From Petrosia ficiformis (lineage: Eukaryota; Porifera; Demospongiae; Haplosclerida; Petrosiidae): 64,000 nucleotides of DNA. Of this stretch, positions 23,316 through 33,867 are shown piece by piece. The position numbers were made by a program, and so were the translations under genes. The notes beneath the pieces were generated by a model that did no database searches, had not been told where the DNA came from, and saw nothing but the letters and a program-made list of their open reading frames with translations. The DNA lies in contig OX345636.1 of the NCBI GenBank assembly GCA_947044365.1, forward strand, positions 30,192,966 through 30,256,965. The letters run 5' to 3'. The first letter of the stretch is position 1; the number at the start of each line of letters is the position of its first letter.

Positions 23316-24699
23316 ATTGTAGTGATATTCTTCTGGGCATGTACTTCATTGACAGAGAGTTGATTTTCCCAGTATATCTTGAGGAATGTATTCCACCACT
23401 CCGGTGAGTATAAAAAATTATAATCTAATCTGTTGATTACTTGATCTATCTATTTTCTACCTACCTACCTATCGATCTATCTATCTACATACCTACCTAC
23501 CTTCCTACCTACCTTCCTATCTATAGCTATCTGTCTTGCTTCATTCATCCATTGGTTTTTCCATCTGCATATATTCTTCCATTTGAACTCCACTGCGATG
23601 AACTTGTAATAACTTATAAAATATGCTGAGTATATATATTGGATTTGTTAAGAATAGGATTGATAGATAGGTTCACTGTAAACATGAATTTGTTATTTTA
23701 ACAGACCAGTTGTTACTTAAGTTGCACTTACATTCCAATATATAGTTAGAAACTCGAAATACAAGGATAATTAACATTTTGTCTGGTTATAATATAGCTA
23801 TATATATATATAAGGAATGTTATGACTATACACAGTCATGATTGTATATTCTACATGTGGCAGTAGGGTGTATATTGGTACGTACATTCATGATTGCATG
23901 ACTATATAGTCAATGTAGTTTTACTATAACAAATTGTTCCTTCCGATGCATATTATCTCATTTTGAAGCTATCATCAATAATAGCCTCTTCTTATGGTAG
24001 TAGGGTGTATATTGGTATGTATGATTAGTGATAAATTGTTTTTACTATAACCAATAATTTGAAACAAATTGTTTCTTCCTATGCATAATTATTATGAAGT
24101 TATCAATAACAGCCTCTTTATAATTATGGTAGTAGAGCGTATAGCTATATTATAACCAGACAAAATGTTAATTATCCTCATATTTCATGTTTCTATTGGA
24201 ATGTAAGTGCAACTAAGATAACAACTGGTCTGTTAAAATAACAAATTCATTTTTACAGTGTTATTACAAAGTTATCACTCGTATCAATAATGATTATATA
24301 ACTATGAATGTGATTGTAACCCATCATGCCACTTTCTTAAATTCCAAATTGCTGAAGTAAGTATTTCATTATCAAGCAAATATAATTATATACAATTATG
24401 GCTGGAGAAACGTTTTTTTTTTATAGTTGTTGCGGATATATTAAACATGATGTGATGCATTTAGGTGTTTAATTTGGCAAGATAGTGAACAAACTTTGTT
24501 AAAATACTGTGGTGGACTATTTCTGATTGATGGTGATGATGATGGAGTTATTTGTAAAAAATGTGGAATTCGTTCAGAATGTGCATTCTGTAGCAGAGTT
24601 ACTGTGATTCCAGTAAAGCACAGAGTAGCTACATCACCAGGAAGAGCTACTGCCATCCTAAGGAGTGTTCATAAAACAGTGATTTTTTCCATTAAGTAA
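23316..24699 (+). CDS. Unrecognised cysteine-rich gene end, two exons
   Basis: Exon 23316-23403 (acceptor ttatag, donor gtgagt) encodes DCSDILLGMYFIDRELIFPV and EECIPPL. Exon 24465-24699 (acceptor catttag) continues in phase with R, CLIWQDSEQTLLKYCGG, LFLIDGDDDGVICKKCG, ECAFCSR and ends at TAA. The split codon CG|G rebuilds Arg. Cysteine pairs spaced ICKKCG and CAFC suggest disulfides or a small metal site. I do not recognise the family. Earlier exons are not resolved: a stretch at 23161-23228 (GIPTYEDFEIHDG) looks coding but does not join in phase. No AATAAA close to the stop. Confidence 0.5.
23452..23525 (+). repeat. Imperfect CTAC/CTAT tetranucleotide repeat
   Basis: Mixed CTAC, CTAT and CTTC tetramers in the intron of the unrecognised gene. 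No other content. Confidence 0.8.
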
Positions 24700-25140
24700 A
24701 TACTATAGTTGGACTGTTACATACTTTTTAGCATTTATTATAATAGTCATTATACATATTAGTTGATTATGTAGTTTGAAATTTTATATAATTATTATTA
24801 TTATTTTTTAAAATAATAATAATAATGAATTTATGCAGTTAATTGTATATCTATTTTCGATAATTATACAATGTATTCGTAGCTAGTGTTCATATACTCA
24901 GTTCTTGTATCACTATAAAAAGAAAATTGTAACTTATTAGCTAGTTGGTCCTACATGACAAATTAAATTACAACTAAAAGAGTAATTTTAACAAGTTTGT
25001 ACTTCAAGTAATATTATTCTCAACTGCAATAATTATGTTTTGTGAAATATACACTTTGGTACATCGCACTCATTTGCATAATGTTCACACAGTTGACATA
25101 CGGCTGTAATATCGATACTCTCATCTGGTTCTTTTTTTAC
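24700..25140. other. AT-rich spacer, no gene seen
   Basis: Contains ATT/AAT trinucleotide runs (24795-24830) and nothing else that I can support. Confidence 0.5.
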
Positions 25141-25219
25141 CAGAGACTTTCATAGCATCAATTTCTACCCATTGGGGATGTGTACCTGTGGCATCATAGT
25201 CTAGTCTCACTCTTTTAGA
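25141..25219 (-). CDS. Putative exon of a discoidin-like (FBXL4-type) domain
   Basis: On the minus strand, between an acceptor (ctttcaag) and a donor (gtaaaa), an open 79-base stretch encodes SKRVRLDYDATGTHP and then QWVEIDAMKVSG. The pattern VRLdy.....WvEIDAmkv-G resembles the last strands of galactose-binding/discoidin-like domains such as that of FBXL4 (..LEIDAV.L.G). No partner exon was found: one side is cut by the transposon array starting at 25241. It may be a relic or one exon of a gene with distant partners. Confidence 0.35.
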
Positions 25220-25240
25220 CTTGAAAGTTAATGTCTATTT

Positions 25241-27763
25241 AAGGTTGTAGTCTTTTCCGTGGGCGGATGCTACTCCAATCAGTTTCTAGTCTTGCAAGCT
25301 TCTTGCTTCATACAATCTGGTTCCATTCTGTATTTTTTGGAAGCCACACCCACCCGGGGGTATAATTATTGGGCCTAAATGTTTTGACTGATAGTTTATT
25401 TTCAGAAACAAAGCTAAACACGCCCCACGGGTGGTGGGAAACAATGGCGGGTAACTGTAGTTGGTCTCTGAGAAAGATCGGAGTTTGATAGTGCCTAGAA
25501 AGGTAGATTTTATGGTTTCAGTGAAAAGCTACAGAATTCAGCTTTCTTCAGCCTCTTGTAACTATAAAAGTAAAATGAATTTCCAGAAAACGGCTCTATT
25601 TGTTTTCTCTAAATGCATTGTACTTGGTGCATGCCATGATTGGTGGGCGTGGCTTTCTCCGTTTTGTACTTATTGCGATTACAAAAATGGACATTTTATA
25701 TATGTTTTATCACTTCCAGGACCCTATAAAGGTGATTAGAAGATATGAAGGTTGCCATTACACCAGGTTAGAGTCATATTATATAATATTCTATTTTGAA
25801 ACTGATTGGAGTCGCATCCGCCCACTCCCTAGTACCACCTTAACAGTTAAACTTAGCAGTATCATTAATTAAGAAAGTTAACATATTAAGGTTGTAGTCT
25901 TTTCCGTGGGCGGATGCTACTCCAATCAGTTTCTAGTCTTGCAAGCTTCTTGCTGCATACAATCTGGTTCCATTCTGTATTTTTTGGAAGCCACACCCAC
26001 CCGGGGGTATAATTATTGGGCCTAAATGTTTTCACTGATAGTTTAAACAATGGCGGGTAACTGTAGTTGGTCTCTGAGAAAGATCGGAGTTTGATAGTGC
26101 CTAGAAAGGTAGATTTTATGGTTTCAGTGAAAAGCTACAGAATTCAGCTTTCTTCAGCCTCTTGTAACTATAAAAGTAAAATGAATTTCCAGAAAACGGC
26201 TCTATTTGTTTTCTCTAAATGCATTGTACTTGGTGCATGTCATGATTGGTGGGCGTGGCTTTCTCCGTTTTGTACTTATTGCGATTACAAAAATGGACAT
26301 TTTATATATGTTTTATCACTTCCAGGACCCTATAAAGGTGATTAGAAGATATGAAGGTTGCCATTACACCAGGTTAGAGTCATATTATATAATATTCTAT
26401 TTTGAAACTGATTGGAGTCGCATCCGCCCACTCCCTAGTACCACCTTAACAGTTAAACTTAGCAGTATCATTAATTAAGAAAGTTAACATATTAAGGTTG
26501 TAGTCTTTTCCGTGGGCAGATGCTACTCCAATCAGTTTCTAGTCTTGCAAGCTTCTTGCTGCATACAATCTGGTTCCATTCTGTATTTTTTGGAAGCCAC
26601 ACCCACCCGGGGGTATAATTATTGGGCCTAAATGTTTTCACTGATAGTTTAAACAATGGCGGGTAACTGTAGTTGGTCTCTGAGAAAGATCGGAGTTTGA
26701 TAGTGCCTAGAAAGGTAGATTTTATGGTTTCAGTGAAAAGCTACAGAATTCAGCTTTCTTCAGCCTCTTGTAACTATAAAAGTAAAATGAATTTCCAGAA
26801 AACGGCTCTATTTGTTTTCTCTAAATGCATTGTACTTGGTGCATGCCATGATTGGTGGGCGTGGCTTTCTCCGTTTTGTACTTATTGCGATTACAAAAAT
26901 GGACATTTTATATATGTTTTATCACTTCCAGGACCCTATAAAGGTGATTAGAAGATATGAAGGTTGCCATTACACCAGGTTAGAGTCATATTATATAATA
27001 TTCTATTTTGAAACTGATTGGAGTCGCATCCGCCCACTCCCTAGTACCACCTTAACAGTTAAACTTAGCAGTATCATTAATTAAGAAAGTTAACATATTA
27101 ACAGTTAAACTTAGCAGTATCATTAATTAAGAAAGTTAACATATTAAGGTTGTAGTCTTTTCCGTGGGCGGATGCTACTCCAATCAGTTTCTAGTCTTGC
27201 AAGCTTCTTGCTGCATACAATCTGGTTCCATTCTGTATTTTTTGGAAGCCACACCCACCCGGGGGTATAATTATTGGGCCTAAATGTTTTGACTGATAGT
27301 TTATTTTCAGAAACAAAGCTAAACACGCCCCACGGGTGGTGGAGGGGTCGGTGGGTGGTAAACAATGGCGGGTAACTGTAGTTGGTCTCTGAGAAAGATC
27401 GGAGTTTGATAGTGCCTAGAAAGGTAGATTTTATGGTTTCAGTGAAAAGCTACAGAATTCAGCTTTCTTCAGCCTCTTGTAACTATAAAAGTAAAATGAA
27501 TTTCCAGAAAACGGCTCTATTTGTTTTCTCTAAATGCATTGTACTTGGTGCATGCCATGATTGGTGGGCGTGGCTTTCTCCGTTTTGTACTTATTGCGAT
27601 TACAAAAATGGACATTTTATATATGTTTTATCACTTCCAGGACCCTATAAAGGTGATTAGAAGATATGAAGGTTGCCATTACACCAGGTTAGAGTCATAT
27701 TATATAATATTCTATTTTGAAACTGATTGGAGTCGCATCCGCCCACTCCCTAGTACCACCTTA
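25241..27763 (+). mobile_element. Tandem array of four TTAA-flanked MITEs
   Basis: Units begin AAGGTTGTAGTCTTTTCCGT at 25241, 25888, 26494 and 27146. Each ends with ...CCGCCCACTCCCTAGTACCACCTTAA; the ends are inverted repeats (GGGCGGATGC.ACTCCAATCAGTTT). All borders show TTAA, which fits a piggyBac-type element. Between units lies the same 46-base host-like spacer (acagttaaacttagcagtat...), doubled before unit 4, so the array grew by tandem duplication of MITE plus spacer and not by separate insertions. Units 2 and 3 share an internal deletion (TTTAAACAATGG) that units 1 and 4 lack. A 92-codon ORF starting MVSEKDRSLI is preserved in every unit simply because the copies are nearly identical; I do not call it a gene. 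Confidence 0.85.
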
Positions 27764-27828
27764 AAAAGTAAAGTAAAGTTATAGATATTAACCATTTCTA
27801 TAGGTGGAGTTTTTGGAAGAAATTTATA

Positions 27829-28316
27829 TTGAAACAAGTGTATATAGAGAAAAAAAACATCCCTATGATTGCTTTACAAATTTAAGTGAAGACAAAAGTA
27901 TCCCTATGACTGCTTTGTGGTGTCCAGCATTCAGTAAAAGCGCCATTACGTTAGCATGTCAACGGACCAAGTATACGGTATATAATCTATGCTAATTACC
28001 ACAAACAACATGGATGATAACCCTAACAATCCCAGGGCCTAAACTGGGGGGTTTGTCATGCAGCACATTAGCATAGATTATATACCGTATACTAGGTCCG
28101 TTCACATGCTAACGTACTGTCTCTAATGGCCAGTATTCAGTAATCATGGCTGACTTTATCATGCCTAAAACACATCAGCTTATTATAGTTATTATTTTGA
28201 TTATCTACTCTCCTGACCTTTCAAAGGACCTTGTAGAACTATAGGAATATATTTCAGGCAGAATATATATAGCTAGCTACTAGTTCCAGTTTCTACCGTA
28301 AGCTACTTAGCAGTCT
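27829..28316 (-). mobile_element. CATCCCTATGATTGCTTT-family element, copy C, with nested MITE
   Basis: Same order of blocks as copy B (TATATAGAGAAAAAAAACAT, ATCCCTATGATTGCTTT, GATTATCTACTCTCCTGACC, TAGCTAGCTACTAGTTCCAG). Both inner and outer CCCTATGA motifs are present at its left. It is interrupted by the element at 27937-28134 and lacks the GC-rich far end. Confidence 0.75.
27937..28134. mobile_element. Foldback MITE with 8-bp target duplication ATTCAGTA
   Basis: Flanked by ATTCAGTA at 27929-27936 and 28135-28142; intact relatives of the host element (for example 2850) show this site uninterrupted. The inside is a palindrome: ACGTTAGCATGTCAACGGAC at the left is inverted near the right end as GTCCGTTCACATGCTAACGT, with TATACGGTATATAATCTATG inward. 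An 8-base duplication suggests a hAT-driven element. Confidence 0.85.
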
Positions 28317-28610
28317 TAAGATCTTAGCTATAGGCATGTATATTATATATATACCGTGTTGATGTATATTGGCTTAAGAAAGATATCACGTTTGAAACAT
28401 ACTGCTTGATGTAAGCACTACTTGCACAGATACTTTCACAGATTATCAGGAACGAAGCCAACAACTTTAACTGATAGATCATCTTCTCCTTCAAGTCTGA
28501 GTAAACGATGCTTGCAGCTCACAAATCAATACAATTTCTCTATATATAGCCTCAGATTGATTCCGTTTGAACATTCACTTGCTAAGTGCGTCGGCTTGGG
28601 GAATGTTACG

Positions 28611-28671
28611 TAGTCTCGAAAGCCAGCCCCTTCGCGATTCGCTCAAGTGAAGGGGCTGGCTCGCGAGACTA
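28611..28671. repeat. Short GC-rich palindrome, TAGTCTCG...CGAGACTA
   Basis: TAGTCTCGAAAGCCAGCCCC is inverted as GGGGCTGGCTCGCGAGACTA around a 13-base loop. A similar hairpin (TAGTCTTGCGCAGCCAG / CTGGCTACGCAAGACTA) is at 57626-57661, and the TAGTCTCGTGGAGCCAGACC tip at 36217 and 61478 looks related, so this is likely a small transposon family. Confidence 0.75.
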
Positions 28672-28942
28672 GGGGGGGGCTATCCCCAATAGGAATGGAC
28701 CATCAAAAACCATGATGCTCTTTTCGACACACTTTGCTGATGGACAACAGAGGAGACATAAGGGGAGCAATTGTGTGTTAATAAGCGACCAGGAAATGTG
28801 TTTTATCCATTTTATCTGACATTGGAGTAGTCCCAATTATTTGGGACATCCCCATTTAATTTATAATTGTCATTTATTATTGTAATTATTATTATTACAT
28901 TATTGTCAAAATAGTCCAAATGCTGATTACAGTGGAAGTTTT

Positions 28943-29742
28943 TGTTCCATACTATGTGAATAAAGATGTGAAGCACGTCTTTTTATAACGATATCAGAAG
29001 TTATTATATCTAGTTTTATGTGACTTTGAAGAAGTTATTATATGTACAATAATGTAGTTTCATGTGACCTTTCCATTAGGAACATAGATATATATTATAA
29101 TTATATATATATAACAGAAAATAAGAACAATTACTATGTTCCTAGTTGGATAGTACACTTGTACTCTGCATTAGAAACATAATAAACATGTTTATTACAG
29201 AAAGTATTAGGTTCCTTTCCCATTAGGAACATAATAATTATGTTTATAATGGAAAGTACAAATTGTTTTCCATTAAAAACATGATAATATTGTCTTCCTA
29301 TGTTCCTATGCAAATCACTTTTTACAGCTGTGTGTCATAGTCTTTACATTGTTTTAAAATTCTACCTTAATGTAAATAGTATGTTGTACTGTGTGTGTGT
29401 GTGTGTGTGTGTATCTTTGGGACAAGATAACATTAAATATACTTCATAAACTCTTGTACTTCTGATATTATAAATATCAGTTCTTTTTTTTGTATTGAAC
29501 TATAATTATTATTATTATTGTGTGGATAGCATGAATTGAATATGAAGTATTATTTACAAATCAAAAACAAGTGACACTACATTTATCCAACGAGTGATAT
29601 TTCCTTTTCTGTTTAATAATTACCTGATCATGTTAGCAACACTGCATTATCCATTATCAAAATAATCATGAGATATCTAAAGCTTTTACAAATTAAACCA
29701 CAGTCTAGTGGCTATCTTCAACTACTGTTGCCTCTGAAGTGA
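28943..29742 (-). repeat. Inverted copy of segment A
   Basis: Opposite-strand copy of 18319-19150, including (GT)n at 29391-29411 in place of (AC)n and the same TTCCTAATGG hairpins. Only one foldback arm is present, and no fibrinogen-related coding sequence is attached. Confidence 0.85.
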
Positions 29743-30133
29743 GAGACTTTAGTTTTCGACATAGAAAAAGCTCTGTTGTAATTTATCATGTTATTATTAT
29801 AATCAAATGTTAGCTCATTCACAATTTACATTTTTCCAATCTTTATTGTTACCAAAGCAAGACAAAATCTCTTTATATACTTTTATTACTTAGACAATAC
29901 TGCCAATCATGTGACTTCCACCATATGACTTCTTCATGATGTAATCATCATAGTGTATGAATTGAATGTGTAATTGAAAATGTGTTGTTTTGTTCTTTTC
30001 ATGTTAGATAATATTATACTAATATTCATAGTTTCTTCAAAGTTATTAAGGAATCAATTTACATTATATGTACAGTAGTTAAAATATCTGACCACACTCC
30101 CACATTGATGTAATATTTTTATCATGCAGTTAA
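29743..30133. other. Spacer between inverted segments A and B
   Basis: AT-rich; no ORF or recognisable repeat. It joins the two segments in the order opposite to that at 18-21 kb. Confidence 0.5.
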
Positions 30134-30440
30134 ACTGATAATCGTCCAATCTCCTGGCACAGTGGAAGATACTATAACACATGTAATAAATTGCACCCAG
30201 GTTATGTATCAGTTATATAATATAATCCATCACACTCAGGTGTGCTGCTCTCATGCTATAGATTATATTTCAGTAATAGACTGTATACATATTCTACAAC
30301 TATAGCAAATACACATAACATGATGTCTTGACAACATACATGTAGTTCTTATGAGTAAGTAATTCTTTACCACTATAAATAGACTGACTTCACCCCCAAA
30401 AAATGATGTGATGTTTTTAAATGAACTTTTTTTGTTTAAA
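30134..30440 (-). repeat. Inverted copy of segment B
   Basis: Opposite-strand copy of 20773-21085 (GCACCCAGGTTATGTATCAG, AGCAGCACACCTGAGTGTGA on the matching strands). Confidence 0.85.
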
Positions 30441-30759
30441 TCAAACTAAAGCGCATCATTAAACCACACTTTTTGTCACACCCACTAATATGTGAAACAA
30501 CGGCCTTCCACTTCTCGCAAAATCATAATGTGTTATAGTCAGTCATGAAATAATCAATGAATAAAATTTATAAATTATGAAGATGAAAGAGTAATGATGA
30601 ATAACAAAAATGATGAATTAAGTTTTAAAATAAGTGTAGAGAAATTATTATATAAGTAATTAATTAATTTTTACGATTCAGATATTTTTGATATTAAATT
30701 ATAATATTCATAGTTACATATTCATCACTCGCTTTCATCCTCCTGTTGATCTATTTTCG

Positions 30760-31104
30760 CTAACTTAGCACTTCATGACAAACGATGTTTTTGGTTACAA
30801 TCTTAGCTTGCATTTTACCCTGTTGATCAGTATCTTCAACCTTTACTCTGACATCTCCCAAAGCTCTTGCTCTTGAAAATGCAACGTAAAGTTGACCATG
30901 CGAAAATACAGGTTTAGGTAAGTATATTCCAACCTTATCAAACGTTTGTCCTTGTGCTTTGTTAATTGTCACAGAGTATGCAAGCCTTAGTGGAAATTGT
31001 ACCCTATGCAAGCAGAATGGCAAATTACTATCATTTGGAGCTAGTTTTATCAGAACCTCATTTCCGGCATTTTGTCCATAAATGATTTTTGCCTGTATAT
31101 ACAC
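30760..31104 (-). pseudogene. Helitron-type PIF1 helicase, C-terminal fragment
   Basis: The 114-codon minus-strand frame carries the last helicase motifs of PIF1/Helitron proteins: [20 protein letters not shown] and then [19 protein letters not shown]. It ends in its own stop. The N-terminal Rep/helicase core is absent; upstream the frame meets the CATCCC-family element at 31126. A truncated rolling-circle transposon relic; the downstream terminal hairpin of a Helitron was not identified. Confidence 0.85.
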
Positions 31105-31125
31105 AGTTACGATGTAAATACGTTA

Positions 31126-31365
31126 TTTCTGCTTACATAGAATTAGAAACTGGAACTACTAACTAACTAACTAACTATTCTACCTGAAATATATTCCTAA
31201 AGTTCTACAAGATTCTTCAAAAGGTAAAGAGAGTAGATAATCAAAATATTAACTATAATAGGCTGTTGTGTTTCAGGCATGATAAAGTCAGCCATGATTA
31301 CTGAATGTTGGACACCATAAAGTAATCATAGGGATGCTTTTTTTTTGCTCTATATACACTTGTTT
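31126..31365 (+). mobile_element. CATCCCTATGATTGCTTT-family element, copy D (right half)
   Basis: Starts at ACATAGAATTAGAAACTGGA and runs to AATCATAGGGATGCTTTTTT and CTATATACACTTGT. The GC-rich left half is missing. Copy F at 35895 has the same variant bases (GAATTAGAAACTGGAAC), so D and F share a recent source. Confidence 0.75.
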
Positions 31366-31414
31366 TTAATATTAATTATTAATTTATCAACCTAAATTCC
31401 CCTCTAGTTCACAG

Positions 31415-33592
31415 ACCCCTGGTATTGTTGGTGTCATGTTTACTGATAAACAAGGGTTATCACTAGCAGGTTAGTTTTATGACACTAAACAAGGATCAAA
31501 CTAACAGTGCCTTCATCTGAGACTTTATTACAGTTCAATTGTGTGTTTTGGTGGTGGTGGTGGTGGTGGATCTAAACTGGAAGTGTATTTATACATCATA
31601 ACTCTTCAGCAAAGTTTTTAATAATCTTACAACTTACATTAATGATGCCTTACATGGATTTCAACAGAATGGTATGTCTCTTGGAACTTCCTTGTACTGC
31701 TAATCCAAGATGCGCTATGTTATGACTTTCTGTTCAAACCCACCTTCCAATAATTCATGACATCATGTAAAACATACCTTTTGGTAATGTCTCGTATCAT
31801 GATGTCACATGCACGAGCGAGGATTGATTACACAAGAGTATTCCTAAAGGTCATTCACGTTCACCATGACCTCAGAAAATTGTTCATAACTTTAGTTTGG
31901 AATGACTAACAATCTTTTCACCTGCACCATTTTCATATAATAGTCCTTCCCGTTTTTTTTTTGTGTATGTCAAATTTCAGTCCATTGTTTCATTATAGAG
32001 TTACAGTATTATCATGCATTAACCTTATGACATAAAGCTATACATTGTATTACATATAAAGTCATCACATCATAATTTTGAGGACATTGTGAATGTGAAC
32101 AGATTACAGTTAAGGTAATATTCTTCCATGGCATGTACACCATGCCTCCAACCCATGTATTATATGGTCTGCCAACAGGCTAACCTCATTAACAGTACCT
32201 TATTAAGTTAATATTCATACATGGCATATACACCATGCCTCCAACCATGTATTATTTATTTATTATCCTGGATCAGACCATAGAGGTGTATTAGATCATG
32301 TTCATATAAATATTACTCTTGTCAGTTGGTCCAACAATAGTCATTTAGTCAATTTGATAAATTGTGTCAGAGGGATTTGTTTTTGCCACAAAAATTTGCT
32401 TGCATAAATATAATACAACAATTATAAATAATAATTGCACAAATAACACTAACCTAATTAATTATTCATGATGTGGTCAATTTATTTATGAATAACACTG
32501 TTAAAGTCAAAAGGGCTAGAGAAGTGACTGAAATTACTTTGAAGTTAAGAGTTAAGTTCTCAGAGACAGCAACTGGATAAATAAGCAAGTGCTAAATATG
32601 ACCTTGGAAACATTATTTTCAGTGTACTATGTGTTATCAATTTTGTATCGATCTACTTTCCATTATCCTCTTTATTGCACACACTATCTATCTTAGCTCA
32701 AGATACATTAAAATCTTCTGCTGCTGGTATTGTAGCTGGTCTTGCTTCACAAGCTAATAGTCTCAAGACGGGTACTGGTGATGATGATAAACCTACAGTA
32801 GTAGTTGAGTTTGATACTGGGTAAGTACATATTGTGTGTATCTAGAAGTCACAAAATGCTCCATCCTTAGGCCTAATTTTAAATTCAAATTGTTATAATA
32901 GGTAAATCAAGCTAAAAAGAAAACAACGAGTAAAATACCTGTTCTAAGTAATGTGTCGCTATACCCAGGGGTGTGGAAACATTGAGCCAACTGCCGAACA
33001 TTTTGACCTATTTTTACCACTCTTGTCCTGCTCCCCATGTACTTTGTAAATTACCGGACATTCACTAGATTTATCAGACAATGTCCTGCATGACTGGCTG
33101 TTTCCATGCCCCTGACCATATCTGTGAATAATAGTATTATTGAGACCTACATGTACCTTGCAGCCATTCTTTGCAAGAAGCTTTTTTAAACTATGTTTGA
33201 TGAAATAGTTACAAATTGTAATTATTATGTAATCCGCATTGTACATTGTAGTTCACATGGCCCGCGGGGCTATCCCTATCATTAATTTCAAAGGTGTTAA
33301 GTATAATACGTTGTTGAGTTTCAGTAATTAGTTTAGAACCTTGAAGGAGTACTTCAGTTTCTTCAAAGATCTGTGTACTTATTGCAGTTACACTTTCTTC
33401 TTCATGCCCCAGTATCCAGAGTACATAAAGGTTTGAAAATACTAGTGATATTAACGACTGATAGATAGGTATTACATTTTTTCAGTAAATACTGAAAAAA
33501 TGTAGACAAGATAATAATATTATTATCTTGTCTACAGCAATATAATGATTAAAAGTCAAGAAAGATCTACACTTGCTGTGCACAAAGTTTAA
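31415..33592 (+). CDS. LAMTOR5: LAMTOR5 (HBXIP), Ragulator subunit; last three exons
   Basis: Roadblock-fold subunit of the Ragulator complex, which anchors Rag GTPases and mTORC1 at lysosomes. Exons: 31415-31469 (TPGIVGVMFTDKQGLSLA), 32697-32820 (QDTLKSSAAGIVAGLASQAN, then TVVVEFDTG) and 33538-33592 (NIMIKSQERSTLAVHKV, TAA). The split codons G|CT and GG|C rebuild Ala and Gly, and each exon lines up with the family pattern (IVGVL.TD.QGL.L, AGVIS.LA.QA, GNIMIQKH...AVHK). Total length fits the usual ~90 residues once a short first exon is added; that exon lies upstream and was not found. Intron 2 holds repeat copy E and two palindromes, one of which reaches the exon 3 acceptor. Confidence 0.88.
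31830..32115 (-). repeat. Dispersed repeat with CATTCAC/TGACCTCA ends, copy 2
   Basis: Opposite-strand copy of 6390-6670 (CATTCACGTTCACCATGACC at the left, GAGGACATTGTGAATGTGAA at the right), inside LAMTOR5 intron 1. Confidence 0.6.
32115..32255 (+). repeat. Direct duplication of ~50 bp
   Basis: TAATATTC.T.CATGGCAT.. and ACACCATGCCTCCAACC occur twice, about 90 bases apart, within LAMTOR5 intron 1. Confidence 0.7.
33249..33470 (+). mobile_element. CATCCCTATGATTGCTTT-family element, copy E (variant)
   Basis: Begins with ATGGCCCGCGGGGCTATCCC and goes on through TATAATACGTTGTTGAGTTT, AGAACCTTGAAGGAGTACTT and CATGCCCCAGTATCCAGAGT, matching the second half of copy H (60065-60240). Lies in LAMTOR5 intron 2. 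Confidence 0.65.
33473..33536. repeat. Two adjoining perfect palindromes at the LAMTOR5 exon 3 acceptor
   Basis: 33473-33502 is ACATTTTTTCAGTA, AA, then its exact inverse. 33501-33536 is TGTAGACAAGATAATAAT followed by its exact inverse. The second ends one base before the G of the exon 3 acceptor AG, so its stem includes the pyrimidine tract (ATCTTGTCTACAG). Confidence 0.9.
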
Positions 33593-33867
33593 CAGACTGT
33601 AATAATTATGTATATATATATATATATAATTTATATATGAATTACATGCATGTGTTTGTCTGTGAGTATTTGTAATTACTGACAATGTTGTTTTGTGATG
33701 TATTTGAAGGATATTTAAGTATGAAAGTCAAAGTGACTGTTGCTAGGTTTTCATTTAGAACACTTGTTGAGGGAGCGAGCAAAACTTGAATTTGAAAGAC
33801 TTTGGAGGTGCGACACACAGGTTTATTGTGGTGTGCATATTTGTAAACAAATATGTTAATGCATGAA

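Noticed and set aside
25461..27660. Repeated 92-codon ORF (MVSEKDRSLI...) in each array unit
   Set aside because: Identical only because the MITE units are recent copies; no family likeness and overlaps a second unrelated ORF.
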